Part shown: positions 8,077 through 16,748 of the stretch, one piece after another
How positions within the stretch are numbered: position 1 is the stretch's first letter
Layout of the letters: every line of letters starts with the position of its first letter
NCBI GenBank assembly: GCA_963744115.1
Contig: CAVUSI010000001.1
Location: forward strand, 1 to 64,000
Source of the DNA: Chersky-267 sp963744115
GTDB lineage: Bacteria > Chloroflexota > Limnocylindria > Limnocylindrales > CSP1-4
Length of the DNA: 64,000 nt
Direction: 5' to 3'
The notes under the pieces: model-generated
Told to the model about the DNA's origin: nothing
Databases searched by the model: none
Seen by the model: only the letters and a program-made list of their open reading frames with translations
Position numbers and translations under genes: made by a program

Positions 8077-9347
8077 GCCGCATGCTCCCGGACGTCCCGC
8101 CGCGGGAGCAGATCGGCTACCTCGAAGCCGGACCGACAGCCGTCCTCATGGAACCCGTAGCCCAGATGCGCCCCGGCATACCACGTTCGGCGATGGCCCT
8201 GGAGGTCGCGCAGACCAGCCTGCGCATCGAGTGTCCGAAACGTGTAGAGCGGATGGCTGAAGGCACGCTCGACGATCGTCCGTTCCGGCGCCACGCGGCC
8301 GCCCGGGTTCACCGAGGTGAAGTACTGGACGGGCCCGGGCAGCGACTGGAGACGGTTCATGTGATAGGTCATGGACAGAGCCGCGCCCGGTCGCCGGCAG
8401 TCCTCCTGATCGACATTCCAGGATGCCCAGGCATCGACCCGGCGCGGCATGACCCGGCGGTCCGTGTGCAGCACAACGTCGTTCGTCGTGTACTCGAAGG
8501 CACCGAGCACGGCTCGCTCTCGGTCGTCGGCATCGGCGAGCATCGCCAGCGCGTCGTCGGCGTGGGACGCCATGACGACCGCATCGAAGCGCTCGCCCGA
8601 GCCGGCCCGGGTCCGGACCGTGACGCCGAGGTCGTCGCGGGTGACGCTTACGACCGGATCCCCGGAACGAAGTGCGTCCTCGGGTAGCGCCGCGACGATC
8701 CGTCGAACGTACTCCATCGACCCTCCCGTGATGGTCCGCCACTGGAGCGATCGGCCGACACCGATCAAGCCGTGGTTGTCGAGGAAATGGAGGAGGTAGT
8801 CGATCGGGAAGTCGAGGATCCGGTCGGGCGCCGTCGACCAGACGGCCGAGGTGATCGGGACGATGAAGTGATCCCGGAACCCCTTCCCGAACCGGCGATC
8901 AGCCAGGTAGTCGCCCAGGCTGTCGCGGCTGGGTGCCCGCCGGTCGATCCGTTCGCGCGCATCGCGGTAGAACCGCAGGATGTCCGCGATCATCCGCCAC
9001 TGGATGGGCCGGCCGATCGCCGTGCGACGGGCGAAGTACCCCCTGAAACCGCGCGAGCTGAACTCGACGTTGCAGGCATGGCAGGTGGAACCCAGCGACA
9101 TATCGCTCGGCTGGGTCGTCACGCCGAGCTCGTCGAGAAGGCCGGTGAAGCGTGGGTAGGTGTGCTCGTTGTAGACGATGAACCCGGTGTCGACCGGGAT
9201 CGAACCGGTCGGCAATTCGACGGACACGGTCTTGACGTGACCGCCTGCCACCGCATCTCGCTCGAACAGACGGATGTCGTGGTCGGCGCGCAGGGCGTAG
9301 GCCGCAGTCAGGCCGCTGACGCCGGCGCCGACGATCGCCACCTTCAT
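8073..9347 (-). CDS. FAD-dependent amine-oxidase-like oxidoreductase
   Basis: 424 residues. N-terminal dinucleotide fold KVAIVGAGVSGLTAAYAL with acidic end LFERDAVAGGHVKTV, then DTGFIVYNEHTYP. The body (HFIVPITSAVWSTAPDRIL, ITGGSMEYVRRIV) and the C-terminal FAD-binding stretch WYAGAHLGYGFHEDGC match the flavoprotein family (COG2907) that accompanies DUF1365 and CFA-type methyltransferases. Predicted to oxidise or desaturate a lipid or pigment; the substrate is unproven. The start ATG overlaps the stop of the SRPBCC gene, and its stop overlaps the DUF1365 start. Confidence 0.9.
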   Translation of the reverse strand: MKVAIVGAGVSGLTAAYALRADHDIRLFERDAVAGGHVKTVSVELPTGSIPVDTGFIVYNEHTYPRFTGLLDELGVTTQPSDMSLGSTCHACNVEFSSRGFRGYFARRTAIGRPIQWRMIADILRFYRDARERIDRRAPSRDSLGDYLADRRFGKGFRDHFIVPITSAVWSTAPDRILDFPIDYLLHFLDNHGLIGVGRSLQWRTITGGSMEYVRRIVAALPEDALRSGDPVVSVTRDDLGVTVRTRAGSGERFDAVVMASHADDALAMLADADDRERAVLGAFEYTTNDVVLHTDRRVMPRRVDAWASWNVDQEDCRRPGAALSMTYHMNRLQSLPGPVQYFTSVNPGGRVAPERTIVERAFSHPLYTFRTLDAQAGLRDLQGHRRTWYAGAHLGYGFHEDGCRSGFEVADLLPRRDVREHAA

Positions 9348-9847
9348 GATGGGTCGGCCACGATCGATCCGTCCGCGCTCGACCGCCCATCGAGCGTCCG
9401 CTGCATCCCCGTGAGCGCTTCCCGGCCGAGCTTCGCGAACGCCCGGCCAAGGAACGGCTGCGCGAGTCGGAGCACACCGCCGAGTCGGATGTCGGCGGAG
9501 TAATCGATCCGGGTGCCGGTCCCGGTGGGCTCGAAGCGGATCTCATCGACCGCCGATACGCCAGAGCCCGTGCCGATGAGGACGACCCGGCGTGGCCGGT
9601 CGAAGGCCGAGATGCGGTACTCCATCGGGGCGACTCGACGACCCAGATGGACGCCCAGCCGGTAGCGCGCGCCGACTCCGACCGGGCCCTCATCGATCCG
9701 CTCCGAGGTCACGACCCCAGGGTCCCAGTGCATCGAGTTGGCGAAGTCGGCGACGTAGTCGAACGCGGCATCCCTCGCGAGCGGCGTCCGGATCTGTCCT
9801 TGAAGCCTTGGCATGCGTCTTCTTGTCCAATCTTTGTTCATGTCCAC
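9344..9847 (-). CDS. SRPBCC (START-like) superfamily protein, first gene of the lipid operon
   Basis: About 165 residues with a polyketide-cyclase/START-like fold: FDYVADFANSMHWDPGVVTS at the N-terminus, YRLGVHLGRRVAPMEYRI, DEIRFEPTGTGTRIDYSADI and the amphipathic C-terminal helix RLAQPFLGRAFAKLGREAL. Such proteins bind hydrophobic ligands. GTG 9847 or ATG 9841 is preceded by AGGTGG; ATG 9814 (MPRLQGQIRT) is also possible and starts exactly at the domain. The promoter between this gene and the divergent CarH-like regulator would drive the whole leftward operon. Confidence 0.85.
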   Translation of the reverse strand: MDMNKDWTRRRMPRLQGQIRTPLARDAAFDYVADFANSMHWDPGVVTSERIDEGPVGVGARYRLGVHLGRRVAPMEYRISAFDRPRRVVLIGTGSGVSAVDEIRFEPTGTGTRIDYSADIRLGGVLRLAQPFLGRAFAKLGREALTGMQRTLDGRSSADGSIVADPS

Positions 9848-9865
9848 CTGTGAGTCAGGACGAGA

Positions 9866-9924
9866 AGACTAGCGTTAATGTCTAATGTTTGTCAAGACTT
9901 TGCGCTTGCGGTACGCTACAAACC
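9866..9924. promoter_or_regulatory. Overlapping divergent promoters and candidate CarH operator
   Basis: Rightward: TTGTCA (9889-9894), 17-nt spacer, TACGCT (9912-9917), 7 nt before the regulator ATG, so its mRNA would be essentially leaderless. Leftward: TTGACA (complement of 9890-9895), 18-nt spacer, TAGTCT (complement of 9866-9871). The two -35 boxes overlap. Two direct TAATGT repeats (9876-9881 and 9883-9888) lie between the leftward -10 and -35. A repressor bound there would control both directions. Confidence 0.65.
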
Positions 9925-10908
9925 ATGTACACGATCAAACAGGCCGCATCCCGCACCGGTCTCAGCGTCCCGGTCATCCGGGCCTGGGAACGCCGCTACG
10001 CGGTGGTCCAGCCGAGTCGTACCCCGGCCGGCTACAGGCTCTACGACGATGATTCGATCGCCCGCCTGGTGGCGATGCATCACCTCGTGACCGCGGAGGG
10101 TTGGCGACCGAGCCAAGCGGCGCAGCGGGTGCTCGAGCCGGGGGCCGATCTCCGGGCGCTGAGTGGCGGCCGTGTCAGGTCCACCCCGGGTGGGTCGAGG
10201 CCCGCCGCGGATGGCGCGGATCCGTCCGGGTCGATGGGCCCCGACGGCGGAGTCGGTCAGTCCGAGCGCGAGGCGTGGCTGGTGCACGCATACCTCGCCG
10301 CAGCGCACGACCTGGACGTTCCAGCGATGGAGCGGATCCTCGACGAGAGCTTCGCGTCCCACCGGTTCGAGCTGGCGATCGAGGCGCTCGTCTCTCCCGC
10401 GCTGCGGGCGATCGGCACCGCCTGGGCCCAGGACGAGATCGACGTCGGCGCCGAGCACGCGGCGAGCGAGACGATCCGGCGCCGCCTGGCGCGCTTCTAC
10501 GACGCCGCGGGCCTCGCCGATCGGCTGCCTCGGATCGTGGTCGGGATGCCTCCGAACGGCCACCACGAGATCGGTGCGTTCGCCTTCGCCGTGGCGGCCC
10601 GACGGGCTGGGCTCGGGGTGCTCTATCTCGGGGCGGATGTGCCGCTGGACAGCTGGCTCCGGACCGTCCGGGAGACCGCCGCGCCGGTCGTGGTCCTGGG
10701 TGTCGTCACCCCGTCGGATGTCATCGCCGCGGACGCGGTGATCGACGCGCTCGGTCGGGCGATCACTCCGCCGATCTGCCTGGTGGGTGGCCCGTCGTCC
10801 GCCTCCTCGCCCGAGGAGAGCGGCGGCATCCGGCTGCCGCCCGGACTCGATGACGCGATCACGGCTGTCAGCAGGCTCATCGGCCCAGGGCAGGGACCTT
10901 CCCGCTGA
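9925..10908 (+). CDS. carH: MerR-family B12-binding transcriptional regulator, CarH/LitR-like photoreceptor
   Basis: 327 residues in the CarH order: MerR winged helix (residues 1-70, YTIKQAASRTGLSVPVIRAW and AGYRLYDDDSI), a linker, a four-helix B12-cap (about 113-190) and a Rossmann-type B12 domain (about 200-320). The cap holds W167-x9-E177-H178, the adenosylcobalamin-sensing signature of CarH. The B12 domain has NGHHEIG, where H214 of HxxG is the expected lower cobalt ligand, although the usual E/D two residues before it is Gly. In characterised CarH proteins, B12-bound tetramers repress in the dark and light breaks Co-C to release DNA. ATG 9925 starts exactly at the MerR motif. It is divergent from the lipid operon, its likely target. 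Confidence 0.9.
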   Translation: MYTIKQAASRTGLSVPVIRAWERRYAVVQPSRTPAGYRLYDDDSIARLVAMHHLVTAEGWRPSQAAQRVLEPGADLRALSGGRVRSTPGGSRPAADGADPSGSMGPDGGVGQSEREAWLVHAYLAAAHDLDVPAMERILDESFASHRFELAIEALVSPALRAIGTAWAQDEIDVGAEHAASETIRRRLARFYDAAGLADRLPRIVVGMPPNGHHEIGAFAFAVAARRAGLGVLYLGADVPLDSWLRTVRETAAPVVVLGVVTPSDVIAADAVIDALGRAITPPICLVGGPSSASSPEESGGIRLPPGLDDAITAVSRLIGPGQGPSR

Positions 10909-10983
10909 GCGTCACTGCCTCCCGCCCACGCGGATCCCTGGTCACGACACGGTCGCCGGTCGGATCGGCTCGGATAGGGCCGC

Positions 10984-12525
10984 CTACTCCTGTGCCGTTT
11001 GCACCAGTCTGACGGCGACCGACAGGGCCAGACGCAGGTCCGGGTCGTCGAGGCTCCAGCCCGAGGCCGACTCCATCCGGCGGACGCGGTAGGCGATCGT
11101 GTTGCGATGGATGCCGAGCGAGGCGGCCGCCTCGGCTGTGCCCGGGTGGTCGAGGATCGCCCGGAGCGTCAGCAGGCGTTCGGCTCGAACGTCCGGTCGT
11201 TCGCCGAGCAGAGGCTCGAGCAGCGCCCGCGCTTGGCGGAGCCCGTCCGGCAGGTTGTGCAGGGCGCCCAAGAGACGGTAGGCCGCGAGCCGGTCCGCCC
11301 GAGCGACGCCGATGGGCTCGCCGACCATCCGCGACGCTTCGAGCGTCGACCGTGCCTCCGCCTCCGCCGACGGTCGGTCGCCGGGATCGGAGAAGACCCG
11401 CGATACCGCCACCGTCCGGCCCAGGTACCGGCCGATCCGGTCGGCCAGGGCGAGCCCGCCCGGATCGTCGTCGCCGGCGGCGAGCACCGCTCGCAGCTCG
11501 AGGCTCGTCGCATCGCCGCGAAGCGTGACGCGGCGCGCCGGCGCCATGAGCCGGAGCTCGCGCCGCAGCTCCTCGCGCTGGTCGAGCGATGCGTCGGCAG
11601 CCGGGGGCGCCTGGTCCGCTAGGAGGACGACCCAGGGCGGGCCGTCGGCGGGCAGTGAGTCGCCCCGTCGGACGGTGTCGCGCGCACGATGCACCGACTC
11701 GTCGCGGGCGAGCTCGAGGGCGAGGAGCACGGCGATCCGTTCGCCGACGACGCGCTCGAGCTCGCTGACCGGTCGGTCGCCGAGCAGGGCGAGGCTGCCG
11801 GACGACCGTGCCCCGCCGCTCCTGCCCCCAGCCGGGGCACCCACCGGGGCCGCGGGCAAGGCCAGCCGGAGCGCCACCGACCGCGGTCGTGCCAGGTACG
11901 CACCCACCGCCGCGGCCGCCCCGGGCACGTTCGGCGGGGCGTGGACCGCAAGGGCGTCGCCGCGTCGACCCTCGAGCGCCACGGCCCGACCGAGGCCGAC
12001 CCCGACCGCGCCGACGAGACCGGCCAGGTCGCTCCCTTCGAGCGCGAGCGCCTCGAGCCTGGCCTCCATGAGCGAGGCCTGGCGGTCGAGCTCGGCGCGA
12101 CGGTTGACGAGGAAGCCGATCGCGCTCCGTTCGAGGGCGGTCGGGTCCATCCCGGCCACGCGCAGGACCGTCAGGCCGGCGCGCGCGGCCTCCGGCCCGA
12201 ACCCGTCATTCGACGACGGCCCGCCGGTGTCGGCTTCCGAGTCGATGCCGACCCGATCTCCGTCGATCAGCAGGAGGCCGGCCACCGAGGCGCGGACGAA
12301 CCCGGCGACCAAGGCGGCCTGGTCGGCGGGCCCAGCTGCGACCGCCGCCAGGGCTCCGGCCGGCAGGATCGCCAGGTCGCCGGCATCGAGACCGTCGAAC
12401 GCCGGGACCCGGGCCTTCAGGACCCGGACCCAGCCCACCTCGCGCTCGGCGGCCCCCGCCGCGAGCGGCGCGACCGGGACGGCAGCCGGGAAGAGCGAGG
12501 CCCACAGGTCGCCGAGCGAGGCCAT
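10984..12525 (-). CDS. PucR-family transcriptional regulator
   Basis: 513 residues. The C-terminal about 60 residues form the PucR helix-turn-helix (LLTLRAILDHPGTAEAAASL, GIHRNTIAYRVRRMES). The middle (about 310-420) resembles the GGDEF-like/CdaR domain of PucR proteins, with GRYLGRTVAVSRVFSD. The N-terminal part, rich in Ala/Gly, would be the ligand-sensing region and is not assignable. Members control purine, amino-acid or sugar-acid catabolism. ATG 12525 overlaps the ResB stop (ATGA). The effector and target are unknown. Confidence 0.85.
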   Translation of the reverse strand: MASLGDLWASLFPAAVPVAPLAAGAAEREVGWVRVLKARVPAFDGLDAGDLAILPAGALAAVAAGPADQAALVAGFVRASVAGLLLIDGDRVGIDSEADTGGPSSNDGFGPEAARAGLTVLRVAGMDPTALERSAIGFLVNRRAELDRQASLMEARLEALALEGSDLAGLVGAVGVGLGRAVALEGRRGDALAVHAPPNVPGAAAAVGAYLARPRSVALRLALPAAPVGAPAGGRSGGARSSGSLALLGDRPVSELERVVGERIAVLLALELARDESVHRARDTVRRGDSLPADGPPWVVLLADQAPPAADASLDQREELRRELRLMAPARRVTLRGDATSLELRAVLAAGDDDPGGLALADRIGRYLGRTVAVSRVFSDPGDRPSAEAEARSTLEASRMVGEPIGVARADRLAAYRLLGALHNLPDGLRQARALLEPLLGERPDVRAERLLTLRAILDHPGTAEAAASLGIHRNTIAYRVRRMESASGWSLDDPDLRLALSVAVRLVQTAQE

Positions 12526-13847
12526 CAGCCGGTCGGCTGCCGCGCCGCCACCAGGTCGTCGAGCAACCGCCCGAACTCGCGCACGAAGTCGACGTAGCGG
12601 TCCGATCGCCCCACGATCGCCAATCGCCCGTCGGGCGACAGGCGGGCCCAGATCCGGCGGCGAGGAAGGTAGAACGTGATGACCAGGCCGGCGATGAGCG
12701 ACGCGAAGGCGAGCCAGACGAGCCCCTGGCCGGGATCCCGCTTGGCGATGAGGATCGTTGCCCCCTGGATCCCGCGGAGCTCGACGAAGAAGTCGGTGTC
12801 GCGCGAGCCGCCTGTCGCCCCGAGAGCGACGAAGAACGGGCTGAGGTCCTGGATGTCGGGCGTCCCGTCGGCCAGCGTGCCCGTCGACCGATACGGCAGG
12901 AACAGCACCCCGGTCGTCCCGTCCTGGGCAGTGGTCATGATCATCTCGAGGCCCACGTCGCGGCCCGGGACGCTGAACGTCCCATACGGCTGGCCCGCGG
13001 CCGCTCCGGTCAGCGCGACCGCGCCATCCCACAGCACCCGGTCCTGCCCGTCCCGGATGACCAGGTCGGGGGCCGGCGCGAACCCGTTCTGGTGGAACGT
13101 ATAGCCGGCCACCGACAGCGGGTCGTTCACCCGGACCACCTTGCGCGCCAGCTCCTGACCGTCGCGGTAGATGGCGAGGTCGGTGGTGAAGTCGGCGAAG
13201 CTGCCGTCCGCGTTCCGAGGCGCCGCGAACCCGAGGTTCTTGACGACGATCAGCCCCGGGTCGCCGATGGAGGTGACCGGTTGGCTCTCGCCGCTGGCGA
13301 GCAGGATCCCCGACTCGAAGCCCAACCGACTGGTCACCGCCGCCGCGACGAGGAACAGGACGAGCCCGGTGTGGGTGAGCAGGGTCGCCATCTTCACCCA
13401 GCGATGGCGATCGCCGTAGAGGTAGGTCGTGCCGTCCGCCTCGGTCGCCTCGCGCAGGCCGAAGCGGTTCGCCCGGAGCACCCGTCGGAGCGCGTCGACG
13501 GTCAGTCCGTCCATCGCCGCACGGTCTGGCAGACGCGGATCGAAGAACGGATCCGGCTGGACGACCCGGATGTCGCGTGACTGGCGCCACAGCTTCGGGG
13601 TCCGGTCGAGCGTGCAGCAGACGATCGAGATCGTCAGCAAGACCAGCGCCGCGCTGAACCACCACGAGCTGAACACCTTGAAGACCTCGGCCCGCTCGAG
13701 CAGCCCGACCAGGCTCGCCCCCATCAACGGGTCGTAGCGCTGGTGGATCAGGTCCATCTGGATGGCGTACTCGGCGGGCGTGCGGAACGCCGACGACGGC
13801 AGCTGCTTGATGACCATCCCGACCAGGCTCATCACCAGGATGACCAC
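12525..13847 (-). CDS. resB: ResB-like cytochrome c biogenesis protein
   Basis: At least 440 residues; membrane partner of the system II (Ccs) haem-delivery machinery. Membrane segments at the N-terminus (VILVMSLVGMVIKQLP), at about 60-80 (FSAALVLLTISIVCCTLD) and about 150-170 (ATLLTHTGLVLFLVAAAV), then a large extracytoplasmic domain with YTFHQNGFAP and a final membrane helix (VWLAFASLIAGLVITFYLPR) before RRRIWARL, the usual ResB order. No ATG, GTG or TTG occurs between the upstream stop and GTG 13847, yet the frame stays coding-like to about 13960 (LTNVDFAIAQIV completes the first helix). The real start is probably a rare codon near 13960. No ResC/CcsA gene is in the window. Confidence 0.85.
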   Translation of the reverse strand: MVILVMSLVGMVIKQLPSSAFRTPAEYAIQMDLIHQRYDPLMGASLVGLLERAEVFKVFSSWWFSAALVLLTISIVCCTLDRTPKLWRQSRDIRVVQPDPFFDPRLPDRAAMDGLTVDALRRVLRANRFGLREATEADGTTYLYGDRHRWVKMATLLTHTGLVLFLVAAAVTSRLGFESGILLASGESQPVTSIGDPGLIVVKNLGFAAPRNADGSFADFTTDLAIYRDGQELARKVVRVNDPLSVAGYTFHQNGFAPAPDLVIRDGQDRVLWDGAVALTGAAAGQPYGTFSVPGRDVGLEMIMTTAQDGTTGVLFLPYRSTGTLADGTPDIQDLSPFFVALGATGGSRDTDFFVELRGIQGATILIAKRDPGQGLVWLAFASLIAGLVITFYLPRRRIWARLSPDGRLAIVGRSDRYVDFVREFGRLLDDLVAARQPTG

Positions 13848-13972
13848 GATCTGGGCGATGGCGAAATCGACGTTGGTGAGCAGGCCCCAGATGCCCCGGC
13901 CGAGCCGACTCAGCGGATCCGGGCGGCCCCGGGCGACGGCCCGCTCGGCCGCGACGGTGGCGATGACGTCCC

Positions 13973-15286
13973 CTAGCCGGCGCCGACGGGCGCGGATCGC
14001 TCGGGGGTTCGGACTGCGTCGCTCGCGTCCGTGGTGGCCGCATCAGTCGCATCCGCGGCGGCCGCCGCCGCCCGGGCCGCCGCCAGCGCCTGGGCGAAGT
14101 CCGCGATCAGGTCGTCGGCGTCCTCGAGCCCGACCGAGCAACGGAGCAGGCCCGCGCTGATCCCCGCCTCGGCCAGCTGAGCCTCGTCGTACTGGCGGTG
14201 GGTCGTGGTCGGCGGGTGGGCCACGATCGTGTGGATGCTCCCGAGTGACGCCGTCCGCTCGGGGATCGTCAGGGCGTCGATGAACGCACCGCCCGCGGCA
14301 CGTGCGGCGAGCGGGCGACCGGCCAGCTCGAACGCGAGCATCCCGCTGGCGTGCGGGAACTGGCGCGCGGCGACCTCGTGCTGGGGGTGGCTGGCGAGAT
14401 CCGGGTGGAAGACGCGGGCGACGCCATCCTGGGTGCTCAGCCATTCGGCGAGACGCCTGGCCGTCTCGGCGTGGCGAGCCATCCGGATCGCGAGCGTCGA
14501 GATCCCGCGGAGGACGAGGAACGCGGCCAGCGGTGCCAACGTGGCCCCGGTGTCGACCTCGACGGCCTTGACTTCCGCGATCCGTTCTTTCGAGCCGGCC
14601 ACCGATCCCCCGAGGGTGTCCGAGTGGCCACCGAGATACTTCGTCAACGACTCGATGGCCAGGTCCGCGCCGAGCTCGATCGGACGGCACAGGACCGGCG
14701 AGGCGAACGTGTTGTCGACGATGAGCAGCGCGCCGTGACGGTGGGCGAGCTCCGCCAGCGCTGCCACGTCGACCACGACGATCGTCGGGTTCGAGATCGT
14801 CTCGACGTAGAGCACGCGGGTGGGCGAGCCGGACAGGGCGTGGTCGACCGCGGCGAGGTCGGTCGCATCGACGAAGTCGACCTCGACCCCGAGCCGCCCG
14901 AAGCGGTTGACGAGGAGCATCCGGGTCGAGCCGTAGATCGCCCGGGTCGCGACCACCCGATCGCCCGCGCGAAGCACGGACATCAGGGCGGCGTGGATGG
15001 CCGCCATCCCCGACGAGAAGACGCAGCCGGCCTCGGCACCCTCGAGCTCGGCGACGGCGGCCGCGAGCGCGTCGCCGGTCGGGTTCGCCAGGCGGGCGTA
15101 GGAGTAGCCGGGCAGCGCTCCGGTCGTGATCGCCCCGAGCTCGGCCGCGTCGTCGGCGGAGAACGTGACCGCCTGGTAGATCGGAACCGCGTTCGGCCGT
15201 TGGCCGACGCGGGGCGTGCGTGTCGCCGCCTGGATGGCGCGCGTCGAGAAGCCGCGCGGCGCGGCCGGGCGCTTCGGCTGGGTCAT
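13973..15286 (-). CDS. Trans-sulfuration PLP enzyme (cystathionine gamma-synthase/lyase or methionine gamma-lyase family)
   Basis: 437 residues, fold-type I PLP enzyme of Cys/Met metabolism. Motifs: PIYQAVTFSADDAAELG, the phosphate-binding YSYARLANPTGDAL, SSGMAAIHAALM, the PLP-contacting VDNTFASPVLCRP and the Schiff-base lysine in ESLTKYLGGHSD. The C-terminal region holds SLGSIHTIVAHPPTTTH and RCSVGLEDADDLIADF. Which reaction it performs (gamma-synthase, gamma-lyase or O-acetylhomoserine sulfhydrylase) cannot be settled. An Ala/Asp/Thr-rich tail of about 35 residues follows the domain. ATG 15286 (MTQPKRPAAPRGFSTRAIQA) begins the conserved N-terminus; the longer frame is arginine-rich shadow. 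Confidence 0.92.
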   Translation of the reverse strand: MTQPKRPAAPRGFSTRAIQAATRTPRVGQRPNAVPIYQAVTFSADDAAELGAITTGALPGYSYARLANPTGDALAAAVAELEGAEAGCVFSSGMAAIHAALMSVLRAGDRVVATRAIYGSTRMLLVNRFGRLGVEVDFVDATDLAAVDHALSGSPTRVLYVETISNPTIVVVDVAALAELAHRHGALLIVDNTFASPVLCRPIELGADLAIESLTKYLGGHSDTLGGSVAGSKERIAEVKAVEVDTGATLAPLAAFLVLRGISTLAIRMARHAETARRLAEWLSTQDGVARVFHPDLASHPQHEVAARQFPHASGMLAFELAGRPLAARAAGGAFIDALTIPERTASLGSIHTIVAHPPTTTHRQYDEAQLAEAGISAGLLRCSVGLEDADDLIADFAQALAAARAAAAAADATDAATTDASDAVRTPERSAPVGAG

Positions 15287-15296
15287 GGACCGGATG

Positions 15297-16628
15297 CTAC
15301 ACCGAGCGGGCGTCCGACCCCATCGTCCCGACAGGTTCGGGCCGTCGTTCGCGGCGCGTCGCGGATCCGGGGGAGACGGCCCGCCCGCCGCCCGTCCCAC
15401 CACCCCGGGCGGCGGCGCCGCGTGCGCCATAGCCGACGATCCGGTTCTTGCCTCGGCGCTTCGACATGTACATCGCCTGGTCGGCGGCGATCATCAGGTC
15501 GTCGGACGTCTGACCGTCCGACGGGAACGCCACCACGCCGATCGACAGCGTCGTCCGGATGAACCGTCCATCCGCGTCGATGACCAGGTCGGCCGCGCCC
15601 CGGCGGATCTTCTCGGCCAGGATGTAGGCGCCGGTCGGGTCGGTCTCGGGCAGCAGCACGACGAACTCGTCGCCTCCGTAGCGGGCGGCCGTGTCGATCC
15701 GACGGACCCGGCCCCGGATCACATCGCCGACCCCGCGCAGGACCCGGTCTCCCTCGAAGTGACCGTACCCGTCGTTGATCGGCTTGAGCCCGTCGAGGTC
15801 GAGCATCAGGAGGCAGAAGCCGCGCCGCGATCGTGCGCTGCGCTGGATCTCGCGGTCGGTCGCCGCGAAGAGGTACGCACGGTTGTAGAGCCCGGTCAGC
15901 GAGTCGATCGTCGACAGCTTGATCGCCGCGTCACGGGAACGGCGCTGCTCTCGGGCGATGATCAGGGCGAGATAGGTGAGGAGCACCAGGGCGGCGATGT
16001 TGACCGCCACCACGACCTGCTCGGCGACCGTCAGCGGCAGCAGCGCCGGGTCCGCCAGGACGCCGACCAGGTAGCCGCCGAGCGCCCCGGCGGTCACGAC
16101 GACCGTCATCCGCGGTGACAAGACGAGGGCGGCGCCGGCGGCGATCAGGACGAAGACGAAGAAGAACGGGCTCGCCGGGCCGCCGGTCAGGACGATGAGC
16201 AAGGTCGCGGTCGTGATCCCGACCGAACCCTCGACCACCGGGCGCGCGTCCCCAAGGACAGACGCCGGAAGGATGTCGTGGACGGTCAGGAAGAACAGCC
16301 CGGAAAGCGCCATCAACGCCAGGATCGACGCCTGGGTGGCCGGCCACAGCCCGCTGACGACGACGATGATCGTGACCGACAGGATGACCGCCCAGCCCAC
16401 GACCCGGACGACCCGGTCGTACGTCACGGTGAGCATGCCGTCGGGTCCGAGCAGGATGCCGGCGCGATCCGCCTGGCTCGGCAGCGGTTGGCCCGACGTC
16501 TCGCCCGTTCGCCGGTTCAGGCGCAGCGTGGACAGCGCGACCCACAGGACGAGCAGGAGATTCACCCCGACCGCGACGAGAAGGAGTGCGAGGAACGGTT
16601 CAGCCGGCACGTGGGCGCCCCCGGACAC
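15297..16628 (-). CDS. Membrane-bound GGDEF diguanylate cyclase
   Basis: 443 residues. One membrane helix near the N-terminus (LALLLVAVGVNLLLVLWVAL), then a block of about six more between residues 75 and 220, followed by a GGDEF domain (about 235-400) starting STIDSLTGLYNRAYLF. The active loop RYGGDEFVVLLPET is intact, and RRID lies exactly five residues before it, giving the inhibitory RxxD site. It should make cyclic di-GMP from two GTP at the membrane, with product feedback. The last about 45 residues are Gly/Arg-rich and disordered. It lies just upstream of the trans-sulfuration gene on the same strand; a functional link is not evident. Confidence 0.9.
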   Translation of the reverse strand: MSGGAHVPAEPFLALLLVAVGVNLLLVLWVALSTLRLNRRTGETSGQPLPSQADRAGILLGPDGMLTVTYDRVVRVVGWAVILSVTIIVVVSGLWPATQASILALMALSGLFFLTVHDILPASVLGDARPVVEGSVGITTATLLIVLTGGPASPFFFVFVLIAAGAALVLSPRMTVVVTAGALGGYLVGVLADPALLPLTVAEQVVVAVNIAALVLLTYLALIIAREQRRSRDAAIKLSTIDSLTGLYNRAYLFAATDREIQRSARSRRGFCLLMLDLDGLKPINDGYGHFEGDRVLRGVGDVIRGRVRRIDTAARYGGDEFVVLLPETDPTGAYILAEKIRRGAADLVIDADGRFIRTTLSIGVVAFPSDGQTSDDLMIAADQAMYMSKRRGKNRIVGYGARGAAARGGGTGGGRAVSPGSATRRERRPEPVGTMGSDARSV

Positions 16629-16748
16629 GACGACGGGCCGCCTGCGCGACCCTCACCGACATCTTAGCGGGTGGCCCGTTCGGCTCCACCCCCCAGGACC
16701 TTCGTACGGGGCGATCCGGCCGGATTCAGGTGCGTCATCGCACCGCTC

